Of a DNA stretch of 64,000 nucleotides, positions 12,176-20,278 are shown one piece after another. The position numbers were made by a program, and so were the translations under genes. Each line of letters begins with the position of its first letter. Position 1 is the stretch's first letter. The notes beneath the pieces are model-generated. The model had not been told where the DNA came from. It searched no databases and saw only the letters and a program-made list of their open reading frames with translations. This DNA is from Neokomagataea tanensis (GTDB lineage Bacteria; Pseudomonadota; Alphaproteobacteria; Acetobacterales; Acetobacteraceae), in assembly GCF_006542335.1 (NCBI RefSeq), contig NZ_CP032485.1:281501-345500 (forward strand), read 5' to 3'.

Positions 12176-12781
12176 ATGCCTTTCCTCCGGCGCCCCACCC
12201 TCTCAGGAACCATTATGGTTGCGACCATACTGGCTCTTACTACAGCAACCGTGACACTCACGGGCTGCGAAGACGAATCTAACCCGAGCCTTTTTGCTCC
12301 CGCATGTCCGCGCACCGACATCCCCGCAGGGACTGCCGATCGCTTTGCTTACACAGGCCAAGATCAAGACCTGCGCAACCTGACGAGCCACGTCCAAATC
12401 ACCGCCCTGTCTGGTGATTGCACACGCGGCCCAGATGGCCCCGAAAAACAAAAGATGGTGCGTACCCGTGTCGGACTTTCCTTCACGATCGAACGCGGAC
12501 CGGCGACAACGCAGGACAAGGTCACCATTCCTTATTTCATTGCTATCATGCAGAACGGCAAGATCGTTGATAAAAAAACCTTCAACGATACGTTTTCTCT
12601 GACGCCAAATGTCAGCACGCAAACAGCCAAAACTGAGCTGCGCCTTATCGACCTTCCAGCTTCTGCCAACCTGCAGGAGAACCCATATACACTCGAAGTC
12701 GGCCTACAACTGACCCGTAGTGAATTGGATTACAACCGGAAGCACCCCCGCCCTTCTGCATTCCGTAGCAACAGCCAGTAA
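12176..12781 (+). CDS. conserved lipoprotein of unknown function
   Basis: The 201-residue protein has a lipoprotein signal peptide: basic MPFLRRP, a hydrophobic stretch and the lipobox LTGC near residue 31. The mature part shares features with a family of alphaproteobacterial envelope lipoproteins (DLRNLTSHVQITALSGDC, then YFIAIMQNGKIVDKKTF), predicted to form beta strands. I do not know its function. The start at 12176 follows a GGGAG-like region 12-15 bases upstream; an in-frame ATG at 12089 would place 29 extra residues before the signal peptide. It is divergent from ispH, with 123 bp between. Confidence 0.75.
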   Translation: MPFLRRPTLSGTIMVATILALTTATVTLTGCEDESNPSLFAPACPRTDIPAGTADRFAYTGQDQDLRNLTSHVQITALSGDCTRGPDGPEKQKMVRTRVGLSFTIERGPATTQDKVTIPYFIAIMQNGKIVDKKTFNDTFSLTPNVSTQTAKTELRLIDLPASANLQENPYTLEVGLQLTRSELDYNRKHPRPSAFRSNSQ

Positions 12782-12885
12782 GCACTTCCCCTCAAAACGG
12801 GTAATGCTTCAACCACGGGCCATTCTTTACATACGGCCCGTGGCAGCACTGCTTATATTTTTACGACTAACAACAGGACCTTGGC

Positions 12886-14790
12886 ATGCGGCCTCCTTCG
12901 AACCGTGAATTAACTCTGCGCGGAGTTATTCTCGGAACCCTCATCACGGTGATTTTCACCGCAGCCAATGTCTATCTCGGCCTTAAAATCGGCCTGACAT
13001 TCGCATCATCGATCCCCGCCACAATTATTTCGATGGTAGTGCTGCGCCTGTTGGGCAACAGCAACATCCTTGAAAATAACTTGGTGCAAACACAAGCATC
13101 AGCTGCAGGCACCCTATCTTGCGTCTTTGCCGCTTTGCCTAGCCTTCTCATGGTCGGCTACTGGCACGAATTCCCCTATTTTCAAACGCTGCTGCTGACC
13201 CTTGCCGGCGGCATGACCGGTGTTGTTTTTACCATTCCCTTGCGGCGCGCGCTCGTCTCTCGCTCAAGCCTGCCTTACCCTGAAGGTAAAGCATGTGCCG
13301 AAATTTTGCGGGCCTCCTCTCCGGAGGGAGACGCCAAAAACCTACGCGCACTTATCCAAGGCAGCACGGTTTCCGCCCTTGTCGCATTTTTTACAGGTGG
13401 CCTGCGCGTATTCTCCGACGGGTTCACACTCGCAACCAGCGTTGGCGCATCAGCTTTCCGCCTTAGCGGCAGCTTCTCACTGGCTTTGCTCGGAACCGGG
13501 TACCTTGTTGGTTTGGCGGGAGGGCTGGCCATGCTGCTTGGCGTTTTCCTCGCTTGGGGTGTCCTTGTTCCCTACATAGGCTATCTCAATCCTGCTGCGC
13601 ATCCATTGGCCGAGGCTAGCAGCCTGTGGGTCCATAAAGTCCGTTTCATCGGCGCAGGCGTTATCGCCGTAGCAGCATTATGGACTTTAATTTCGCTTAC
13701 TGGCCCCGTCATACGCGGCGTCCGGGAAGCTTTTGTAGGGGGTGCCTCAACCAACCCCGACCCCAAAGATACCGACTTGTCGCCAAACGTCGTCAAAAGC
13801 CTTTGCGTTCTTTTGGCTGTAACTCTGGCCGGTCTTTTCACGCAGTTTCTATGGCCCGTTCTTCACCATGGCGAAGCGCTTGTGACGCTGGTTCTTTTAG
13901 GAATCGTGACCTGCTTCGTCATCGGCTTTTTGGTCGCTAGCGCGTGCGGATATATGGCGGGCATTATTGGCTCATCCTCATCCCCTATCTCCGGAATCGG
14001 TATTATCGCGATAATACTGATTACGCTGCTACTGACCGCCCTCGAACATACAGGCCTGCTCACGGCCGATCAGCGCCCCGTTGCTATAGGTTTCGGGCTT
14101 TTCATCCTCTCAGCAATTACAGCCTCAGCCGCCATTTCGAATGATAACCTGCAAGACCTCAAAACTGGGCAGCTTGTTGGTGCAACACCTTGGCGGCAGG
14201 AAATTGCTCTCCTCATTGGCTGCGTAGCGGGCGCGCTCATCATTCCCTGGGTGCTGCAAACGCTCTATCAAGCCTATGGCTTTGCCAACGCTCCCCTCCC
14301 TCACGCAGGCATGAACCCTGATCAGGTTTTGGCAGCTCCACAACCCGCACTCATGGCCGCCATTGCATCCGGCATCATGAACCATACGCTGGATTGGAAC
14401 ATGCTTGAGATCGGCGGAGTCATTGGCTTTATACTGGTTGTATTGGACCTTGGGCTACGCAAATTGCGCTTAGCTCTCCCCCCGCTCGCCGTTGGCCTAG
14501 GACTATACCTCCCACCCGAAGTCTCCGTAACCATTACGGTCGGAGCCGTGATCGGCTATGCACTGCGCCATTACGCGCCAGAAAAAGGCACGATGATTGC
14601 TTCCGGCTTTATCGTAGGAGAAAGCATTCTTGGAGTTGTAATCGCCGCTATCGCCGGAGGTACAGGCAACCCGAATGCACTTGCACTCCCGGTACCAAGC
14701 GCACTGCAACCCTGGTTAGGAGGCATTGCTTTCCTCGCCGTTTTAATCTGGTTCTCACACGCCTTGAAAAAAGAAACGCGCCCTTCCTAA
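12886..14790 (+). CDS. OPT family oligopeptide transporter
   Basis: The 634-residue protein is almost wholly hydrophobic, with about 14-16 membrane segments. It begins with RELTLRGVILGTLITVIFTAANVYLGLK split across the first helix, the typical N-terminus of bacterial OPT proteins, and has NLVQTQASAAGT and the ISGIGIIAI segment. Members import peptides or metal-ligand complexes. The ATG follows AGGA by about 7 bases. It lies 104 bp after the lipoprotein gene on the same strand. No peptidase is directly beside it; the M3 peptidase is 3.6 kb away. Confidence 0.88.
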   Translation: MRPPSNRELTLRGVILGTLITVIFTAANVYLGLKIGLTFASSIPATIISMVVLRLLGNSNILENNLVQTQASAAGTLSCVFAALPSLLMVGYWHEFPYFQTLLLTLAGGMTGVVFTIPLRRALVSRSSLPYPEGKACAEILRASSPEGDAKNLRALIQGSTVSALVAFFTGGLRVFSDGFTLATSVGASAFRLSGSFSLALLGTGYLVGLAGGLAMLLGVFLAWGVLVPYIGYLNPAAHPLAEASSLWVHKVRFIGAGVIAVAALWTLISLTGPVIRGVREAFVGGASTNPDPKDTDLSPNVVKSLCVLLAVTLAGLFTQFLWPVLHHGEALVTLVLLGIVTCFVIGFLVASACGYMAGIIGSSSSPISGIGIIAIILITLLLTALEHTGLLTADQRPVAIGFGLFILSAITASAAISNDNLQDLKTGQLVGATPWRQEIALLIGCVAGALIIPWVLQTLYQAYGFANAPLPHAGMNPDQVLAAPQPALMAAIASGIMNHTLDWNMLEIGGVIGFILVVLDLGLRKLRLALPPLAVGLGLYLPPEVSVTITVGAVIGYALRHYAPEKGTMIASGFIVGESILGVVIAAIAGGTGNPNALALPVPSALQPWLGGIAFLAVLIWFSHALKKETRPS

Positions 14791-14803
14791 TGGAAGGACG
14801 CGT
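14776..14803. terminator. hairpin over the OPT stop codon
   Basis: Arms ACGCGcCCTTCC and GGAAGGaCGCGT with a 4-base loop TAAT: eleven pairs and one mismatch. The TAA stop of the OPT gene (14788-14790) is in the loop. No T run follows, so it may act with the palindrome at 14826-14849 between the two convergent genes. Confidence 0.45.
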
Positions 14804-14825
14804 CGCTTAAAGCACCCGGCCTAAT

Positions 14826-14849
14826 GGTGGAAAGATTAATCTTTCCACC
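14826..14849. terminator. perfect palindrome at the convergent gene ends
   Basis: A perfect 24-base palindrome, with arms GGTGGAAAGATT and AATCTTTCCACC and no spacer. It covers the last codons (Trp-Trp-Lys-Asp) and the stop of the minus-strand coiled-coil gene. It can fold from either strand and probably limits read-through between the two convergent genes; there is no T tract, so intrinsic termination is unproven. Confidence 0.45.
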
Positions 14850-15444
14850 ACTGAACAGGCTCTTGATCTTCAGCTGCACCAACGGCTGCCACTTCCAGCT
14901 GACGTGGCAGAGGACGCACTTCCTGCTGCTCTGGCAGAGGATTTTTACGTGGGCGCCCCACTGGACGCGGCGACCGGCGGGACGCTTCAAACGCTTCTTC
15001 ACGCGCGCGGTGCAGTTCAGACTTCAGAGATTGAATCTGGTCTTGCGCCTCACGCAGAGCTTTGCTCAAATCCAATATCTGAAGTTTCGTATGCGCTTCA
15101 CGCGTTTCAAAGGTGCGTAACTGCCCCTTAAGATCGCCTAAATTACGCTCAGCCTCTTCCCAGCGGCGTTGCTCACGCTTCACCGACTGACGCAAACGCT
15201 CGACTTCGTCATGATCTTCCGCACTGGCAGCCGCGGCGCGTACTGCCTGCATGCGGCCACTCATGGGCCGACCCGTTGATTGATGCTCAACCACGACCTG
15301 ACCGTCACGCACAAATCGGCGGCGACGCTCTTGCGTTGGCTGCATAGGCCTAGATGGTTTATTTGAACTTTTACCAGAACCGGCCCCTAAACGGGCCAAG
15401 GCTTCTCGCAGTTTATCTTCACTTACCTGCTGATCGTCCTGCAT
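14836..15444 (-). CDS. coiled-coil protein with AT-hook-like motif, unknown function
   Basis: The 202-residue protein has no signal peptide or membrane segment. Residues 1-75 are basic and disordered (RRRRFVRDGQVVVEH), about 76-150 form a strong coiled coil (EDHDEVERLRQSVKREQRRW...), and about 158-168 read PRPVGRPRKNP, close to the AT-hook core Gly-Arg-Pro flanked by basic residues. The C-terminus is acidic and Pro-rich, ending WWKD. Small coiled-coil proteins of this kind are widespread in Acetobacteraceae annotations as hypothetical. DNA binding is an inference from one motif. The gene faces the OPT gene and lies beside the AT-rich gap to its right. Confidence 0.7.
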   Translation of the reverse strand: MQDDQQVSEDKLREALARLGAGSGKSSNKPSRPMQPTQERRRRFVRDGQVVVEHQSTGRPMSGRMQAVRAAAASAEDHDEVERLRQSVKREQRRWEEAERNLGDLKGQLRTFETREAHTKLQILDLSKALREAQDQIQSLKSELHRAREEAFEASRRSPRPVGRPRKNPLPEQQEVRPLPRQLEVAAVGAAEDQEPVQWWKD

Positions 15445-16077
15445 TATACACTTTTTTCTATCAAAATAAGGCGTCTAAACATGACCCCCTCAATGAAATA
15501 ACCGAACGTATTCGGTCCATCGAATCCAGCCCTTTTTGTAAGAAGCAAAGCCTCCCCAAAGGGACGTTCCGGCGGAATTTTCGGAAGTCACAGTACTGGC
15601 CACCTGATCAAACCAGCACTCTTGTGGTCGACTATTTAACAAAAAAAATAAAGAGTGTCACCAGAAGAGTACGATTTTCAGTGTAAACTTTTAGCTATTA
15701 AGCGTAACGCTCAAACCGATAAGAGACTAAAAGAACACGGCTTTGTAGAACGTGACCCGACGCAATTCACGTTATCAAATATTCCACCAGAGAAGATAAG
15801 AAATGTTCGCAACAACCAGTCTCACATCGAGATCCTGCACACATACGGCGCATTCCATGGCGTAAAGAAAATAATTTTGATTACAAAAATAAATCGAATT
15901 TCTGTTAATTTACTATAATTTCTCAATATTATTAAAATCATAATTTAGATTTATACTACAATATACATGAAGTGATTCATGTTTGATTCTTAAACTATAC
16001 GCAATCTATGCCCATCACCAACACTCCCACTGCATGCGCATAATACGTCACGGCGAACACGCGGGGCAGTACTTGGT
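15445..16077. other. AT-rich intergenic region with possible gene remnant
   Basis: About 630 bases without a convincing gene. The left part holds a short plus-strand open frame (GTG at 15655 to 15918, 87 codons, e.g. RLKEHGFVERDP) without a ribosome binding site or known family; it may be a decayed gene. A run of very high AT content follows (about 15869-15990), ending with a small inverted repeat with arms ACATGAA and TTCATGT (15965-15982). A second short repeat, CCGAA-cgta-TTCGG, lies near 15500. The region must also carry the promoter of the minus-strand coiled-coil gene. Confidence 0.5.
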
Positions 16078-16115
16078 TCCCGGTGCGCGACTAAAATCCC
16101 TCGCACACCGGGAAT
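16078..16115 (-). terminator. hairpin after the DUF4142 gene
   Basis: Inverted repeat with arms TTCCCGGTG(CG) and (CG)CACACCGGGAA, about 11 pairs with a small bulge and a 14-base loop, just beyond the stop of the minus-strand DUF4142 gene (16123). No T tract follows on the minus strand, so termination efficiency is uncertain. Confidence 0.4.
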
Positions 16116-16122
16116 CCCCTAA

Positions 16123-16716
16123 TTATCGGCGGCTACCAATATGGGCACGATGGTGGCGGATAGTACGCTCCCCCATGAGATCACGGGCCTGGTTGGTATG
16201 ACTCGTCAGCATTGTCGTCGTATCAGATGCAAGGGTTTTTACATTCCCATTACCTGACGATGCCGCTGCCTTAAGGTCTGAATTTAACGCGGACGAGCCT
16301 GCGCCAACCACTTCCCTCAAGAAAACACGATCATAAGCTGTACCGTACAAGCGACCAATAGCCGTCACACGGGCTTGATCAGCGGCGTTCAAACCCGAAC
16401 TGGTTTTCAAGTTTGCAGCGGTTGCAATCTGCGCCACGGCCTTGCGGTTCGTCGCATGATCGGACGCAACGGTTGTGGCAAAAGCCTTCACAACATCGCT
16501 GTTGCTATGTGCGACCGCCAAAGATGCTATGGCGCCCTGCACTTGATCTAACGAATCAAGCTGCTGCAACAAGGCAACATCTTGAGTGCTAAGCGGGCTA
16601 ATGGCTGGGCTAGTGGAAGGCAAAGGAGGCGGCGGCGGCGCGTCAACACCACAAGCAGATACCCCAAGCATGAGCGATAATGACGCCAGCGCCGTCAAAT
16701 GTGTTTTCACTTTCAT
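16123..16716 (-). CDS. DUF4142 domain lipoprotein
   Basis: The 197-residue protein starts MKVKTHLTALASL and has a lipobox VSAC near residue 22, followed by a Pro-rich linker and a helical DUF4142 domain (QDVALLQQLDSLDQVQGAIASLA..., KAFATTVASDHATNRKAV, then YDRVFLREVV). The domain is a ferritin-like four-helix bundle in known structures; its role is unknown, though members are often stress-linked envelope proteins. The start at 16716 is preferred to an ATG 9 bases earlier because AAGGA lies 9 bases before it. It ends in the odd basic tail RTIRHHRAHIGSRR. Confidence 0.8.
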   Translation of the reverse strand: MKVKTHLTALASLSLMLGVSACGVDAPPPPPLPSTSPAISPLSTQDVALLQQLDSLDQVQGAIASLAVAHSNSDVVKAFATTVASDHATNRKAVAQIATAANLKTSSGLNAADQARVTAIGRLYGTAYDRVFLREVVGAGSSALNSDLKAAASSGNGNVKTLASDTTTMLTSHTNQARDLMGERTIRHHRAHIGSRR

Positions 16717-16821
16717 ACGCAGCATTCCTTGTTCAAACCTTAAGTATTATCTTAGCACACCCTAACGGCCATCCCAGAACATCCCTGTTTAAAGATGACC
16801 CATGCACGTGGGAGAAAACGT

Positions 16822-17253
16822 ATGAAGCCATTCCCTGTTCCACAAAACGCGCCTGCCCATATCCGCGCTTCGCTTGTAATGGGCTGCTTATTTGGCGCTA
16901 GTGGCGTGGTGTTAGGCGCTGTTTCCGCTCACCTGCCATCACAATTTTACGCGGTGCCGACAGGGCCGAATATCTTACACAACGCCGTGGAAATGCTGAT
17001 GTGGCACGCTCTAGCGTTACTCGGGATTTCGGGTGCTTACCCATTTCTGTCACCGCGCCTTGGCCGCCTTGCGAGTTACGCGTTTATATCCGGCACGCTC
17101 CTGTTTGTGCTCCCGGTTATGCTCTTCGCTTTTAAAGATGCGCATATCGCTTCAATGTCTGTAGCCCGGATCGCGCCATATGGCGGCACGTTGCTCATTC
17201 TTGCATGGCTTCTGACAGGGATTGCCGCCATTAAACGCCGCAAATTTCACTAA
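16822..17253 (+). CDS. DUF423 family membrane protein
   Basis: The 143-residue protein has four hydrophobic segments and the DUF423 pattern: GCLFGASGVVLGAVSAHL near the start, HNAVEMLMWHALALL in the middle and APYGGTLLILAWL at the end. The family (YgdD/TMEM256-like) has no firm function. The ATG at 16822 has GGGAG 7 bases upstream; an in-frame ATG at 16795 is less well supported. Its stop overlaps the stop of the next gene, on the other strand, by 4 bases. Confidence 0.85.
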   Translation: MKPFPVPQNAPAHIRASLVMGCLFGASGVVLGAVSAHLPSQFYAVPTGPNILHNAVEMLMWHALALLGISGAYPFLSPRLGRLASYAFISGTLLFVLPVMLFAFKDAHIASMSVARIAPYGGTLLILAWLLTGIAAIKRRKFH

Positions 17254-17612
17254 GCTGCGTAACGTCCCCTGCAGAAGCGTATGATCGCGTAAACAATACT
17301 TTGCACAATCAGGGCAAGTACGAAGCAGAACACGACAATTCCGACGAAAATAAACTGCTCACGTCCCAGCCCTGTCTCAATTCGCAGCAGACCCGCCAAG
17401 CGCGCCCACGCGGCACTACCGGCAACTCTCTGCATCAAATGCATGGCTGGTGCCCAAAAACGTACAATAGCCAAAAAGATAAATGTCAAACCTGTGAGAC
17501 TAAGTGTCCTCAGCAAAGTCGTGGCAATACTGACTTCTTCCTTGTCTTTCGGCACTTCTTGATGTGTCGTTTTCAGCATTTTTGTTTTCTGTTTAGCGAG
17601 AGACTTGGTCAC
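17250..17612 (-). CDS. small membrane protein of unknown function
   Basis: About 120 residues with a Lys-rich cytoplasmic start and two hydrophobic segments (LTGLTFIFLAIVRF and FIFVGIVVFCFVLALIVQSIV). The GTG start at 17612 is chosen because AAAGG lies about 8 bases upstream; a TTG one codon earlier and an ATG at 17579 are alternatives. I do not recognise a family. Its 3' end overlaps the convergent DUF423 gene by 4 bases. Confidence 0.6.
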   Translation of the reverse strand: MTKSLAKQKTKMLKTTHQEVPKDKEEVSIATTLLRTLSLTGLTFIFLAIVRFWAPAMHLMQRVAGSAAWARLAGLLRIETGLGREQFIFVGIVVFCFVLALIVQSIVYAIIRFCRGRYAA

Positions 17613-17736
17613 CAAATCACCTTTTCCGTACGAGAACAGATTTGCACTTTCCTCTAGCGTTCTGCCATGATCATCCCCATCGTTAAAGAAAACTCCTTTT
17701 CAAAAAGGGTTTCTCTTTCCAGTGAGAGTCACAAAC

Positions 17737-18243
17737 ATGCGTAAAACATTGACCGCCCTCGCTGCATTGAGCGCAGTTCTCAGTGCTCCACTTGCAGCAG
17801 CAGCACCACAGGCCGCTCCTCAGCTGACCGAAACCTCTGCCGCACCAATCGCCGCACCGTACCCTGATTCTTCTTTGGCGTCCGTACAAGTCAAAGAAGC
17901 CTTCGCCACAGCGAAGAAAACAGGGCGAAAAGTCCTTTTGGATTTCGGCGCGAACTGGTGCCCAGATTGCCGTATGCTCGCAGGCGTGTTTGCCCTTCCT
18001 GACGCTCAAGGCTGGCTTGAAAGCCAATTCGTCATTGTGCCGGTGAACGTTGATCGCTTTACCCATAACATGGATATCGCCCTCAAATACGGCGTAAAAG
18101 TTAAAGCAATTCCAACGGTTATCCTCCTCACCCCTGAAGGCCGCCCCCTTAATGGGGATGCCTCCTTGGCTCTGGGAAATGCCCGCTCAATGTCTCCGCA
18201 AGCAACCTTGGATCTGATTTCATCTTGGAATCAGCGAGGCTAA
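17737..18243 (+). CDS. periplasmic thioredoxin-like protein
   Basis: The 168-residue protein has a Sec signal peptide (MRKTLTALAALSAVLSAPLAAAAP) and a thioredoxin fold with active site WCPDC in LLDFGANWCPDCRMLAG, followed by a cis-Pro segment KAIPTVILLTPEGRP. The arrangement resembles the C-terminal domain of DsbD and related thiol-disulfide proteins that keep periplasmic cysteines reduced. ATG at 17737 is preferred to the GTG at 17722, which would add five residues before the basic n-region. It is divergent from the small membrane protein gene on its left. Partners are not visible in this window. Confidence 0.82.
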   Translation: MRKTLTALAALSAVLSAPLAAAAPQAAPQLTETSAAPIAAPYPDSSLASVQVKEAFATAKKTGRKVLLDFGANWCPDCRMLAGVFALPDAQGWLESQFVIVPVNVDRFTHNMDIALKYGVKVKAIPTVILLTPEGRPLNGDASLALGNARSMSPQATLDLISSWNQRG

Positions 18244-18253
18244 AGCCACCATG

Positions 18254-18313
18254 CTCTCTGCTTTCACACGAAAGCAGAGAGACCTACCCGTCCCTTGCGG
18301 GACTAGCGTAGGT
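18254..18313. terminator. two adjacent hairpins between convergent genes
   Basis: The first hairpin is a perfect 12-bp stem (CTCTCTGCTTTC, loop ACAC, GAAAGCAGAGAG; 18254-18281). Directly after it, 18282-18313 holds an interrupted stem: ACCTA pairs with TAGGT outside, GTCCC pairs with GGGAC inside, around a TTGC loop. They lie after the thioredoxin-like gene and before the end of the convergent M3 peptidase gene and probably stop both transcripts. T tracts are weak. Confidence 0.5.
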
Positions 18314-18424
18314 TGAGACACCTCTCTCTCTATTTTAGCATCCCGCTGCGCTTCCAACTCCCCGCACACCCATTTACCGTGCACAGAGAGTTGGCCACCA
18401 CCGCGCCCGGAAAGATATTCAGAG

Positions 18425-20113
18425 CTAAGCCAACAAGACCTGCTCTGCCTCTTGAACGACTTCCGTCAAAGCGTCTTCTTCAAAAGGCGAAACCAATCCA
18501 GCATCTGCGACTAAAGAAGCAAAAGGCTTGGACCCACCCCACGCACAAAGCTGTCGGTAGACTGCTAGCGTTCCTTCCTGATCTTGCCTTGAGCCCAGCC
18601 AAAGCTGTAACGCGCAACACTGGGCCAGTGCGTAATCGATATAATAGAACGGCAAGCGGTAAATATGCAGTTGGGCCTGCCAACGGCCACCCGCTGCGGG
18701 ATAAGCTAAATCGCCCCAATCCCGCCAAGGCATATATTCTTTTTCCAAACGTGCCCAAATCGCATGGCGCTCCTGCGGAGACATAGCCGGGTTGGCGTAA
18801 ACCTCATGCTGAAAATGATCAACGCACGCGCCATAGGGGAAGAATGAGAGCGCATCAATTAAATGCATAGCCCGGTACCGCTCTGCTGCCCCCTTCTCTA
18901 CCAGACCACCAATCTCAGGCCACGTTAAAAACTCCAACCCCATGGAATGGATCTCAGCAGCCTCCATAGTAGGCCACGCTTGATCTACCCAAGGCAAATC
19001 ACGGCTTTTCCAGTTTTGATACGCATGCCCCATCTCATGGGTGAAAACGCCAATATCGTTATGCGTCCCATTAAAATTTGCGAAGATGTAGGGCACGCCC
19101 TCCGTCGGAAAAGACGTACAAAAGCCTCCCCCAGCTTTCCCGTCACGATTTTTAAGGTCCAAATACCCTTGGTCGCGCATCATGGCGTAAAACGCCGCCA
19201 TATCGCCGGACGCATCCAGCTTACGAAACATCTCCTCCGCACGCATCACGAGTACATCGTGGTCCCCTGCCGGACCCGGATTACCCTTAGGGTCAATCAG
19301 TGCTTCGTCCCATGCTTGCACACGGTCCCACCCCATCTGCAGGCGCCGCCGCTCCAAAATAGCCTGCACTAGGGGCGTAACATGGGCGCGAATTTTGTCT
19401 CGGAACGTCGCTACCTGCTCCGGTCCATAATCCGTCCTGCGCATGCGCCGATAGCCAAGTTCAATAAAGTTCTTGAACCCTAATGTCGTGGCCATCCGGT
19501 CCCTTAACGTGACCAAACGACCATAAATCTCATCCAGCTTGGCACCGTTTTCAGCGAAGAACCCCCACCGCGCTTGCTCCGCAGCGTGCCGCGTCTCCCG
19601 GTCTAAAGACTGAGCATAAGGGACCAAACCCGATAAATTATAGGTTCCACCACGAAATTCTATTTTCGCACTTGCGAGGAGCGCCGTATATTCCCCCGTC
19701 AGGCGCGCTTCCTCTTCTAAATCCGCACTAATTTCTGGCGCAAAAACGGTAGCATCCGCCTCCCAAAGGGCGATGACATGAGGCGTTAAAATTGCTTCCA
19801 ATGCCTCACGGTCGACTTCGTGCAAAAAACGGTTTTTCAAACGTGTTTCGTAATCTGCGGCGATCGGCCCCAGCTTATCTGCGTAGTCACGGTCAGCCTG
19901 CGCTTGCTCATCTTGCGTATGCCGCGAGAACTGCAAATGCACATAAGAGGCCCATGCCTCGTAGGCCCGCCGCCCTTGATCGAAGAGAGATAAGGCGTCT
20001 CCCAGCGCTCCGGCATCAAGCGATGCCATAACAGCATCATGTTGAGCGCGCAGCGACGCCTCATCAGGCCGGAGGAAAGAAAGAGTAGAAAAAGAGGCTA
20101 TGTCAGTTTTCAT
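18425..20113 (-). CDS. M3 family oligoendopeptidase (PepF-like)
   Basis: A cytoplasmic zinc peptidase that degrades short peptides. The 562-residue protein has the zinc site HEMGHAYQNW (HExxH) near residue 350 and a downstream Glu in AAEIHSMGLEFL that supplies the third ligand; the C-terminal region YALAQCCALQLW is typical of the M3 oligoendopeptidase F group. No signal peptide is present. The start at 20113 (MKTDIASFSTL) is chosen over a GTG 36 bases upstream; neither has a strong binding site. The neighbouring minus-strand aminotransferase ends 165 bp upstream. Confidence 0.9.
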   Translation of the reverse strand: MKTDIASFSTLSFLRPDEASLRAQHDAVMASLDAGALGDALSLFDQGRRAYEAWASYVHLQFSRHTQDEQAQADRDYADKLGPIAADYETRLKNRFLHEVDREALEAILTPHVIALWEADATVFAPEISADLEEEARLTGEYTALLASAKIEFRGGTYNLSGLVPYAQSLDRETRHAAEQARWGFFAENGAKLDEIYGRLVTLRDRMATTLGFKNFIELGYRRMRRTDYGPEQVATFRDKIRAHVTPLVQAILERRRLQMGWDRVQAWDEALIDPKGNPGPAGDHDVLVMRAEEMFRKLDASGDMAAFYAMMRDQGYLDLKNRDGKAGGGFCTSFPTEGVPYIFANFNGTHNDIGVFTHEMGHAYQNWKSRDLPWVDQAWPTMEAAEIHSMGLEFLTWPEIGGLVEKGAAERYRAMHLIDALSFFPYGACVDHFQHEVYANPAMSPQERHAIWARLEKEYMPWRDWGDLAYPAAGGRWQAQLHIYRLPFYYIDYALAQCCALQLWLGSRQDQEGTLAVYRQLCAWGGSKPFASLVADAGLVSPFEEDALTEVVQEAEQVLLA

Positions 20114-20210
20114 ACCGACAACCCTGCCATTAGCCGACCAAAACGTCACGCCCTATCACCGCGCAAAATACGGTGTTCCACACATAGCTCAGCGCAACCT
20201 CAGTGCCGCG

Positions 20211-20233
20211 AAGGCTTTAGATGGCCTTTTTTT
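20211..20233 (+). terminator. orphan plus-strand intrinsic terminator
   Basis: AAGGC (20211-20215) and GCCTT (20224-20228) form a 5-bp stem around an 8-base loop and lead into seven T residues on the plus strand. No plus-strand gene lies upstream: both flanking genes are on the minus strand. It might end a small RNA or an antisense transcript, or be fortuitous. Confidence 0.35.
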
Positions 20234-20278
20234 GACCTTCCGCTTCTTGCACGCCTCAAGCGCTCGGCTTGGGTAAGC

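Noticed and set aside
15655..15918. Small plus-strand open frame in the AT-rich gap as a real gene
   Set aside because: GTG start without a binding site, no known domain and extreme composition at its 3' end; kept only as a possible remnant.
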